A stretch of DNA of 11,021 bases. Source: Chloroflexota bacterium. GTDB taxonomy: Bacteria; Chloroflexota; Dehalococcoidia; RBG-13-53-26. Below are positions 1 through 5,833 of this stretch, in pieces. The notes under the pieces were generated by a model. The model saw only the letters and a list, made by a program, of their open reading frames with translations. It searched no databases and was not told the DNA's origin. The stretch lies in assembly GCA_030616195.1 (NCBI GenBank), contig JAUWXW010000027.1, forward strand, positions 1 to 11,021. Reading direction: 5' to 3'. Within the stretch, counting starts at the first letter, position 1. Each line of letters starts with the position of its first letter. The position numbers and the translations under genes were made by a program.

Positions 1-28
1 CTCGGCTACCAGAGCCCCAATCTCTCAT
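1..28 (-). CDS. possible 5' end of a gene running off the left edge
   Basis: On the minus strand an ATG at 28-26 opens a frame reading MRDWGSGSR up to the window edge. It is preceded by a strong Shine-Dalgarno sequence, GAGGAGG at 39-33, with a rather short 4-nt gap. Only nine codons are visible, so no product can be named, and the call rests solely on the ribosome binding site and the open frame. A chance purine run is a real alternative. Confidence 0.25.
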
Positions 29-363
29 TCTCCCTCCTCAGACTTTATGCCCCGCCACAACAATTCACCTTGTAAACGCTGGGTACCCAACAGTTAGCCA
101 CAATGTTACACCCAGGTATATGGTTTCCGACGCTACTTGTGATTCTATTCGCCTGCGTAACCGCAGAATTGCGGATGTAAGGAGTTTTCGGAGTTAGCAC
201 TTTCTCGCACTTATTTCCTCGACTTTATCCCTGCACTTTTGGATGCAGGAAGCCCAAGAAGTTTCCTGGCGCTTCGCATTGGTTGAGCCGGGCTTAATTG
301 GCTTTGGCATGCTTTGGTTAGAAGGAAATACGGGTAGAGGAGACGGAGAAAGGCATGGCGAAT
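29..363. other. intergenic stretch, nothing convincing
   Basis: This stretch lies between the possible left-edge gene and the small gene ending at 364. Short open frames exist on both strands, but none has a ribosome binding site or a protein-like composition. One small hairpin, CCGCA-GAAT-TGCGG at 161-174, has no T tract and is not a terminator. No intrinsic terminator for the minus-strand gene upstream was found. Confidence 0.5.
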
Positions 364-738
364 CTAGCCGACAGCAAGAGCTGTCTTTAGTTCGGCATAT
401 TCGCTCTCGACCATCGTGCGGCAATCTTTCCCCCTAACATGGCCCTGCATCTCAAACTCGTAGTTGTGCTCGTAGTGGCCTGAGATAGTGCCGTCCTTGT
501 ACAGCCTGACATGGTACTGCATCCGATCCTCAAGCTTCCTCACGGAGAAGATTTGACCTTTATACTGAGTCGCGAAGGGGTCATACTGATAGCAGAGAGG
601 AATCACCTTCTCGTAAAACTCCTGGGCCGTGATTGGTGCTAAAAGCTGAAATAAGAAGTGCTCTGACTTGCCCCTATCCGAGTAGAGGCCAAGTATGATC
701 CTGACCCTTCTCCACCACTTGACTATCTTCCAAAACAC
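364..738 (-). CDS. small hypothetical protein, 124 aa
   Basis: I do not recognise this protein. The start is GTG at 738-736, chosen because a strong Shine-Dalgarno GAGGAGG (750-744) sits 5 nt upstream; the stop is TAG at 366-364. The N-terminus is basic and aromatic (MFWKIVKWWRRVR) and could lie on a membrane surface or bind nucleic acid, but it is too short and charged to be a clear transmembrane helix. The middle is mixed alpha/beta, with the stretch YHVRLYKDGTISGHYEHNYE around residues 79-98 resembling a beta hairpin with repeated His, Tyr and Glu. There are two cysteines and no CxxC metal site. It appears to stand alone: the neighbouring sirtuin is divergent. Composition and ribosome binding site make it likely to be real; the function is unknown. 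Confidence 0.65.
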   Translation of the reverse strand: MFWKIVKWWRRVRIILGLYSDRGKSEHFLFQLLAPITAQEFYEKVIPLCYQYDPFATQYKGQIFSVRKLEDRMQYHVRLYKDGTISGHYEHNYEFEMQGHVRGKDCRTMVESEYAELKTALAVG

Positions 739-811
739 TGCTACCTCCTCATTTATAAGATTTTAAGCAGAGACTAGCACATAGCTCATTGATAGACAAT
801 AGGTTCTTCAA

Positions 812-828
812 ACAATTCATCGAATTGT
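812..828. repeat. 17-bp inverted repeat, possible operator
   Basis: ACAATTC and GAATTGT are perfect 7-bp arms around a 3-bp centre (ATC). The site lies about 75 bp upstream of the GTG start of the small minus-strand gene, in the divergent gap before the sirtuin. Its size and symmetry suit a dimeric regulator, but no regulator gene is nearby, so the role is inferred. Confidence 0.35.
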
Positions 829-1033
829 CGAGTGCTGGGCGCAGGTCAATAGACCAGTGTGAAGGTTTTCTCAAAAGTTCTTGCTTTTATCTTAAATGGC
901 CTACCAGATAATTCAGTAGATAGAACTCCGGATACTGCTTTCAAAGTCGCTTTTGCTTTTCCCTAGACCAGCGTTTGATCGCCACTGCACAAATCGACAA
1001 AATGTTTGCTGTGAAAGCTCGACACAAAGAACC

Positions 1034-1062
1034 TTGACTCTCTCCCGGCGGCCGGGTATGTT
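1034..1062 (+). promoter_or_regulatory. sigma70-like promoter for the sirtuin gene (distal)
   Basis: The elements are TTGACT at 1034-1039, a 17-bp spacer, and TATGTT at 1057-1062. The predicted transcript starts near 1069, leaving a leader of about 60 nt. The spacer contains a GC-rich inverted repeat, CCCGG-CGG-CCGGG at 1044-1056, ending directly against the -10 box. That is a plausible repressor or strand-opening control site. Confidence 0.55.
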
Positions 1063-1089
1063 GTGACCAGAAAGTCGCCGGCGTAAAAT
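1061..1089 (+). promoter_or_regulatory. second overlapping promoter for the sirtuin gene (proximal)
   Basis: TTGTGA at 1061-1066, a 17-bp spacer, and TAAAAT at 1084-1089 give a second sigma70-like arrangement. It begins inside the -10 box of the distal promoter. The palindrome CGCCGGCG at 1076-1083 abuts this -10 box. The -35 box matches consensus at only four of six positions, so this is the weaker of the two. Confidence 0.35.
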
Positions 1090-1130
1090 GGAGATAACAA
1101 CAGGGTTCCTATTCTGGGGCTCTAAGTTCC

Positions 1131-1850
1131 ATGAGAGAAAGCATGGTGTTGCCGGACCTTGAAAGGCAGATTAACACCCTAGCTCGCTGGATGTATGAAG
1201 CAAGGCACCTGGTGGTCTTCACAGGTGCCGGCATCAGCACGGAATCAGGCCTTCCTGACTTCCGAGGACCAGATGGCATTTGGACACGCCAGGCAAAAGG
1301 GCTTCCCTCGCAACCACGGGATTTTTCCTCAGCTGAGCCTAACGCTGGGCACATGGCTATTGTGGAGCTCCAGAGACTGGGCAAATTGGCTTTCCTCATC
1401 TCCCAAAACGTGGACAACCTCCATTTGAGGTCAGGGATTCGCCCAGATTTGCTAGCAGAACTACATGGCAACATGACCAAGCTTCGGTGCAGCCGTTGCG
1501 AATTTCTTTTAGACAACTTCGATGACCAAATTGCCTGCCCCGTTTGTGGCGGAAAACTGCTGTCTAGCGTGGTCAATTTTGGTCAGCCCCTGCCTCAGAA
1601 AGAACTGGCTGACTCTTTCTGGCACGCGCAACATTGTGATCTTCTGGTGGTCGTCGGCTCCAGCCTGGTAGTCACGCCTGCTGCCCACATGCCCAAAGAG
1701 GCATTGGAATCCGGGGCCCGGCTGGTGATAGTTAACAGAGGTGAAACCCCATTTGACCGAGTCGCTCACCTGCGGTTTGAGGAAAGCATAGGAGAAGTGC
1801 TGCCTCCGGCTGTGGCTCAGTTGAAGGAACTGATGAAGCTATCCCCTTAG
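1131..1850 (+). CDS. SIR2-family NAD-dependent protein deacylase (sirtuin), SIRT6-like class
   Basis: Sirtuins remove acyl groups from lysines while consuming NAD, giving nicotinamide and O-acyl-ADP-ribose, and act in the cytoplasm. The 239 residues carry the full core: the NAD-binding loop GAGIST at 32-37, DFRGPDGIWT at 43-52, SQNVDNLH at 91-98 with the ribose/nicotinamide residues, the catalytic histidine H112 in ELHGN, a structural zinc site at Cys120, 123, 136 and 139, and GSS at 176-178. The region between DFRGPDGIWT and SQNVD is short, and phrases such as HMAIVELQRLGKLAFLISQN, LHLRSG and LVIVN resemble human SIRT6 more than CobB or SIRT5. No Tyr-x-x-Arg desuccinylase pair is seen. The start at 1131 is tentative: ATG at 1143 is an alternative, and neither has a good Shine-Dalgarno. 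No operon partner is visible. Confidence 0.93.
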   Translation: MRESMVLPDLERQINTLARWMYEARHLVVFTGAGISTESGLPDFRGPDGIWTRQAKGLPSQPRDFSSAEPNAGHMAIVELQRLGKLAFLISQNVDNLHLRSGIRPDLLAELHGNMTKLRCSRCEFLLDNFDDQIACPVCGGKLLSSVVNFGQPLPQKELADSFWHAQHCDLLVVVGSSLVVTPAAHMPKEALESGARLVIVNRGETPFDRVAHLRFEESIGEVLPPAVAQLKELMKLSP

Positions 1851-2203
1851 GAAGTGAATGCCCGGAGGAACTCATGAGGGGATGGTTCCCATCGCGGCGT
1901 GCGGGCTATTGACGATCTCGCCATCGGGGATGCCCAAGCATGGCCAGCGCATGAGGCTCGTTTAGTTGGGGAAGCGGCTCATCTGCGTCGAAAGCACCCA
2001 GTCTCATGGCTGAATCTTATCGGAGAATGGATGTTCAGGCAGACCGCCATCCAGCCAAGGGTGAAGATAACTAGCCTGTCGTTCCATCGGTAAGAGTAGG
2101 TTCTTTCTCCTTGCTGCTGAGGTGTATCCTCATCTCTTCAGTCGATTCCGCCAATGTTGTGGCCTCTCTGCCCCTGAAGTCTTTTCCCTAGCCCTGAACA
2201 CCC
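1851..2203. other. intergenic stretch after the sirtuin gene
   Basis: This holds no gene I can support. A short hairpin, GATGG-TTC-CCATC at 1881-1893, lies just past the sirtuin stop but has no T tract, so it is not a standard intrinsic terminator. The 64-codon frame from GTG 1899 lacks a ribosome binding site. A minus-strand open stretch around 2070-2190 has a protein-like composition in its translation, but it has no usable start and may be chance or gene debris. Confidence 0.5.
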
Positions 2204-2232
2204 TTGACAGCCAGATAAACCGACTATATTAT
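2204..2232 (+). promoter_or_regulatory. near-consensus sigma70 promoter for the repeat-protein gene
   Basis: TTGACA at 2204-2209 is a perfect -35 box, followed by a 17-bp spacer and TATTAT at 2227-2232 (five of six -10 positions). The predicted start point is near 2239, about 230 nt ahead of the ATG at 2470. This is the strongest promoter-like sequence on the left half of the window and implies constitutive or repressor-controlled expression. Confidence 0.7.
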
Positions 2233-2469
2233 TGGTGCATGCGGTGACAAAGCCAGGTCACTTCTAATTGAGCACCAGACAGAGTAACCGCGAATCAAAA
2301 GGAGCAAGCGAGGGAGTATAGCACTTCAGCCAGAGTAACTTATCGGAACCATTCGGACACGTTCTCGGAATAGACGGTATCGGATGGGACGAGTTAGGTT
2401 GAGTCATCTACCGGGCCACAAGAGGCCCTGCGAGCAGTCATTGAATGACAGGGGGAGGGGGAGATTGAA
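2233..2469 (+). other. long 5' leader of the repeat-protein gene
   Basis: If the promoter at 2204-2232 is used, this stretch is an untranslated leader of about 230 nt. It holds an imperfect direct repeat (2271-2288 and 2320-2339, sharing CAGAGTAAC), four copies of TCGGA at 2343, 2353, 2365 and 2380, a hairpin GGGCC-ACAAGA-GGCCC at 2413-2428, and a small inverted repeat TCATT-G-AATGA just before the purine-rich ribosome binding region 2451-2463. No known riboswitch class was recognised. Protein binding to DNA or control of translation are both possible. Confidence 0.4.
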
Positions 2470-4392
2470 ATGGAAACGGCAGAAGAAAGAATAAGGGAAG
2501 AGACTAGGCAACAATATGAAACGGTCAGGACCTTCGAGCTGATGGGAAGACTTCTTCAGAAACAATCCGAGCTCAGCTTGACTAGAACACTCTCTTTTGA
2601 GCGAGACGTAGAGGAGAAAACTGCCGATGTTCTCAGTAAAGACAGTGAATTGGGTAGAATCGCTATTACTGTATATCGATTAAGAAACCAGTATCTCTTT
2701 CTCTATCAGATAGTAGAAAGAAAAGTCACCTATTTGGTGAAGTCAATGATTGATGCATTGAACAACGATGACCATTTGCTTCTTACCCTATGTTCGAGGT
2801 CGCTTGTGGAACATGCTGCATCACTTTCCTACTTGGTCGAGCGGACAAACGGAATCCTTGGGAGAATTGAAGGAAAGAAAGAATACAAGTCCATAAACGA
2901 AGACCTTGAGGAGCTCTACACCATCTATGAAAGAAGGTTCTATGGTACGCGATTCTTTGAGACCGAGGGTCTGGTAGACGATGTGAATGTGCCCGAATTA
3001 GTTGACGAATACTTATCTCCTGAAATCAAGGACATCAAAGAGTACTATGGTTATTTATCCGATTTTGTGCACCCTAACTTCGATAGCAACGTATTGGCTT
3101 CAAGCAGCGGACTAGGCCAGGGTATTACAGATCCCTCCATCGAAGAGAAAAAGGGGGTAATCGACAACATCCTTCGGATCGCCAGCATCATCGTTGAATA
3201 TCTTGAGCACAGAATTGAGAGCTTCGCATCTTCAGGCATGGTGATAGACGCCTACCTTCAAAAGGCACTTCAGCCTGCAACTAGGCCTGAAACCTTTTTT
3301 GTTAAACCACCCACTGAATTTGAGAGAGAAGATACCTCCAAGCAACCAGCTACATTCTTCACCAAAGAGGGGAAAGTATGGCTAAGACTACGCGATGGCA
3401 CCTCCTTTGAAACACCCCTCAAATCCATAGGTGACGTTACTCCTGAGCAAGAAGTCGCATTTTCCACTAAAGAAGGAAGAATCTGGCTCAATCTAGAGGA
3501 CGGTACCTCCTTTGAAACACCCCTCGAATCTGTAACCGCCAGGCAACCAGCTACATTCTTTGACAAAGAGGGGAAAGTATGGCTCAGGTTGGGGGATGGC
3601 ACCTCCTTTGAAACACCACTAAAATCCATCGGGGAGGTAACCACTGAACAGGAAGTTGCACTTTCAACTAAAGGAGGAAGGATATTGCTTGATCTGGAGG
3701 ATGGTAGATCCTTAGAAACACCTCTCGAATCTGTAACCTCTGAGCAAACAGCGACGTTTTTCGCCAAAGAGGGGGAAGTGTGGCTTACATTAGGCGATGG
3801 CACCTCCCTTGAAACACCCCTCAAATCTATGGGTGATGTCGCCCCGGAGCAAAAAGTTACACTTTTCACCAAAGAAGGAAAGATATGGATCAGTACAGGC
3901 GACGGTATCTCCTTTGAAACACCCCTCAAATCTATCTCCAGGCAACCAGCTGCATTCTTCACCAAAGGGGGGAAAGTATGGCTTAGGTTAGGCGATGGCA
4001 CCTCCTTTGAAACACCCTTCAAATCTATAGGTGACGTCACTCCCAGGCAACTAGTTTCCTTTTTCTCCAGAAAAGGAAAGATCTGGCTCAGATTGGGTGA
4101 AGGTATCTCCTTTGAAACGCCCCTTGAATCTATATCCAGGCAAATAGCTACCTTTTTCAACAAAGAGGGGAAAATATGGCTTAGATTGGGCGATGGCACC
4201 TCCTTTGAAACACCTCTGCGATCTATTGGCGATGTGACCCCCAGGCAAGTGGTAATGTTTTTCACCAGGAAAGGAAAGATGTGGCTCAGATTAGGTGGGG
4301 GTATCTCCTTTGAAACACCCCTGGAGCCATTAGCCCGTAAGCAGACAGCCATATTCTTCAACAAGGAAGGGAAGGTATGGCTGAGGTCGTAG
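2470..4392 (+). CDS. HEPN-like (DUF5677-like) domain protein with eleven C-terminal tandem repeats, 640 aa
   Basis: I do not recognise the whole protein. The ATG at 2470 follows a G-rich Shine-Dalgarno (2451-2463). Residues 1-60 are charged and probably helical or coiled coil. Residues about 60-260 are helical and include RSLVEHAASLSYLVERTN (110-127) and YGYLSDFVHPN (193-203), a pattern I associate with DUF5677/HEPN-fold proteins. The arginine of the HEPN nuclease motif (Arg, 4-6 residues, His) is not found before His201, so RNase activity is doubtful. Residues 292-640 are ten full units and one half unit of 31-35 residues, with core GKVWLRLGDGTSFETPLKS. Each unit looks like two or three beta strands around DG. 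That core faintly recalls DUF2442 (W-x-L-x-DG...PL), which is my inference only. There is no signal peptide or membrane segment, so it is probably cytoplasmic. It stands alone behind its own strong promoter and is convergent with ftsZ. A scaffold or binding surface joined to a HEPN domain is the most natural reading; a defence role is conceivable but unsupported. Confidence 0.85.
   Translation: METAEERIREETRQQYETVRTFELMGRLLQKQSELSLTRTLSFERDVEEKTADVLSKDSELGRIAITVYRLRNQYLFLYQIVERKVTYLVKSMIDALNNDDHLLLTLCSRSLVEHAASLSYLVERTNGILGRIEGKKEYKSINEDLEELYTIYERRFYGTRFFETEGLVDDVNVPELVDEYLSPEIKDIKEYYGYLSDFVHPNFDSNVLASSSGLGQGITDPSIEEKKGVIDNILRIASIIVEYLEHRIESFASSGMVIDAYLQKALQPATRPETFFVKPPTEFEREDTSKQPATFFTKEGKVWLRLRDGTSFETPLKSIGDVTPEQEVAFSTKEGRIWLNLEDGTSFETPLESVTARQPATFFDKEGKVWLRLGDGTSFETPLKSIGEVTTEQEVALSTKGGRILLDLEDGRSLETPLESVTSEQTATFFAKEGEVWLTLGDGTSLETPLKSMGDVAPEQKVTLFTKEGKIWISTGDGISFETPLKSISRQPAAFFTKGGKVWLRLGDGTSFETPFKSIGDVTPRQLVSFFSRKGKIWLRLGEGISFETPLESISRQIATFFNKEGKIWLRLGDGTSFETPLRSIGDVTPRQVVMFFTRKGKMWLRLGGGISFETPLEPLARKQTAIFFNKEGKVWLRS
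3343..4389 (+). repeat. in-frame tandem repeat array, alternating long and short units
   Basis: Units start at a Gln codon: 3343, 3448, 3544, 3649, 3745, 3850, 3943, 4048, 4141, 4246 and 4342. Odd units are 35 residues (105 bp) with a GDVTPE/R-type tail. Even units are 31-32 residues (93-96 bp) with a shorter tail. The higher-order period is therefore 198-201 bp. The eleventh unit stops after 16 residues at TCG TAG. Odd units resemble each other more than they resemble even units, so the array grew by duplication of pairs. Much of the DNA is conserved too, for example GATGGCACCTCC and TTTGAAACACC, with both silent and amino-acid-changing differences. Long runs are conserved at the DNA level, so copy number in an assembly may be unreliable. 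Confidence 0.95.
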
Positions 4393-4630
4393 TGGTATGC
4401 CCCAGATCCCCGTAGCCCTGGTTTCCCATATCAAAGGGGGCGTCCCCGCTTCCACTGATACTAAGCCCATGCTTAGGCCTGTGCCTCATCCACACCAATA
4501 ACAGAGTCCCTTACTGCTGGTCTCATCAAGACACCCGTTGGATCGTCTGCCCGAGCCGCCCTGTCAACCAGTAGCGCCGGATTCTGTGGCACATCTACGG
4601 CTCTCCTGGACCGACGCACGCTGGCCGTCA

Positions 4631-4666
4631 AAAGAAAAAGGACCGCCAGATTCTATCCAGCGGTCC
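4631..4666 (-). terminator. intrinsic terminator after ftsZ
   Basis: Read on the minus strand, GGACCGC and GCGGTCC (4666-4660 and 4646-4640) form a 7-bp GC-rich stem with a 13-nt loop, followed at once by a T-rich tract (TTTTTCTTT, 4639-4631). It lies 25 bp past the ftsZ stop and ends the minus-strand division operon. The rest of the gap up to the repeat-protein gene (4393-4630) shows only a small GGGG-CGT-CCCC hairpin at 4437-4447 without a T tract; no plus-strand terminator was found. Confidence 0.85.
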
Positions 4667-4691
4667 CTTGGCCCTATTGCCAATTGAATAA

Positions 4692-5780
4692 CTAAGGCTT
4701 CCTGGACATGCGGCGCATAGTAACAGGGCGACGCATAAAGGCGGGTGTCTCTAGCTTGCTCTCATCCAAATCCAACTCTCTGAGCAAATCGCGAAACTCC
4801 TCGTCTTTCCGCGCCTCTGTTACCACTCTGGTAGAAGTAAAACCGGTAGCCACAAGGGTAATCCTCACATCATCACCCAGCTTGGTATCAGTAGTCACAC
4901 CAAAGATAACCATAGCCTCTTCGTCCACCGCTGCCTCGACGACGCTAGCCGCCTGACTCACCTCGGCAAGGGTGAGACTGGGCGGTCCGGAAACGATATA
5001 CAGCACGCCCGTTGCCCCCTCAATAGGCACTTCCAACAATTCACTGGAAATAGCTGCCCGAGCCGCCTCCACAACCCTGTTCTGTCCGGTGCCCTGGCCA
5101 ATAGAGAGCCAACAGGGGCCAGCGTCTCTCATAATAGACGTAACATCGGCAAAATCAAGGTTTATCATTCCGGGCATAGTGATGACTTCGCTAATGGCGC
5201 GAACGCCGATCATCAGTATATCGTCTGCCGTTTTGAAGGCATTGTCTACCGTCACTTTATCACCGGTGATATTCAGCAGACGCTCATTGGGGATCACTAT
5301 CATAGCATCGACTTCATGCTCAAGCTCATCGATGCCCTCTTCAGCTATCTGCGTTCGACGCGCCATTTCAAAGCTGAAGGGCTTAGTGACAATGGCAATA
5401 GTAAGAGCGCCGCTTTCCCGTGCCAGTCTGGCAATAACTGGAGTGCCACCCGTACCTGTACCTCCTCCCATACCTGTGGCCACAAACACCATATCGGCAC
5501 CATCAATTGCCCTCTTCAGATCATCGGCACTTTCCTCCGCTGCCTCTCGACCACGCCTGGGGTCACCACCGGCACCCAGTCCCTTGGTTGTTCCTTCACC
5601 AATCTGAACTCGCGTTGGCGCCTCGTTCATCATCAAAGCTTGGGCATCTGTGTTCACGGCGATAAACTCTACCCCGTGGATCTCCGCCCTAACCATGCGG
5701 TTAATGGCATTACAACCCCCTCCCCCCACTCCTATCGCCTTAATCCTAGTTGTCGTAGGCACAAAACTTGTCTTTGCCAT
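4692..5780 (-). CDS. ftsZ: cell division protein FtsZ
   Basis: This is the tubulin-like GTPase that polymerises into the cytokinetic Z ring at midcell. The 362 residues show GVGGGGCNAINRM (17-29) in the nucleotide pocket, NTDAQAL (43-49), the tubulin signature GGGTGTG (105-111), PNERLL (164-169), and the synergy loop NLDFADV (207-213) with the catalytic acidic residues. The signature is followed by GTP rather than the common AAP. The globular part ends near residue 320. A short linker of about 20 residues leads to ETPAFMRRP (344-352), which fits the conserved tail that binds FtsA, and then to a basic end, VTMRRMSRKP. The start ATG at 5780 has an excellent Shine-Dalgarno, AGGAGGAGG, just upstream. 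The gene lies 53 bp after ftsA, is surely co-transcribed with it, and is followed by an intrinsic terminator. Confidence 0.98.
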   Translation of the reverse strand: MAKTSFVPTTTRIKAIGVGGGGCNAINRMVRAEIHGVEFIAVNTDAQALMMNEAPTRVQIGEGTTKGLGAGGDPRRGREAAEESADDLKRAIDGADMVFVATGMGGGTGTGGTPVIARLARESGALTIAIVTKPFSFEMARRTQIAEEGIDELEHEVDAMIVIPNERLLNITGDKVTVDNAFKTADDILMIGVRAISEVITMPGMINLDFADVTSIMRDAGPCWLSIGQGTGQNRVVEAARAAISSELLEVPIEGATGVLYIVSGPPSLTLAEVSQAASVVEAAVDEEAMVIFGVTTDTKLGDDVRITLVATGFTSTRVVTEARKDEEFRDLLRELDLDESKLETPAFMRRPVTMRRMSRKP

Positions 5781-5833
5781 CCCCCTCCTCCTTTGTCAAT
5801 AATTTCTGTACTAAGATACCCCTGGTAGCAGAA

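Noticed and set aside
193..201. HEPN-type RNase active site in the repeat protein (around His201)
   Set aside because: No arginine is found 4-6 residues before His201, so the catalytic motif is not met.
194..424. Minus-strand 76-codon frame and the overlapping plus-strand 64-codon frame at 243-437
   Set aside because: Both overlap the end of the better supported gene at 364-738 and lack ribosome binding sites.
1109..1576. 155-codon minus-strand frame opposite the sirtuin gene
   Set aside because: It lies entirely opposite conserved sirtuin motifs and has no protein-like character or ribosome binding site.
1899..2093. 64-codon plus-strand frame starting GTG
   Set aside because: It has no Shine-Dalgarno, no recognisable motif and no clear partner; too weak to call a gene.
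2070..2190. Minus-strand open stretch reading like a charged peptide (GREATTLAESTEEMRIHLSSK)
   Set aside because: It is about 40 codons after an in-frame stop, with no strong start or ribosome binding site; may be a gene relic but cannot be supported.
3270..4364. 364-codon open frame on the minus strand across the repeat array
   Set aside because: It mirrors the repeats: because the same DNA recurs in phase, the absence of stops in one unit is copied to all units. The plus frame has the ribosome binding site, promoter and a coherent N-terminal domain.
3343..4389. Repeat array considered as a CRISPR array
   Set aside because: Units are 93-105 bp, contiguous, in frame and without unique spacers; they encode protein repeats.
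4437..4447. GGGG-CGT-CCCC hairpin as terminator of the repeat-protein gene
   Set aside because: The stem is only 4 bp and no T tract follows.
4972..5607. 211-codon plus-strand frame opposite ftsZ
   Set aside because: It is Ser/Ile/Pro-rich antisense translation of an unmistakable ftsZ.
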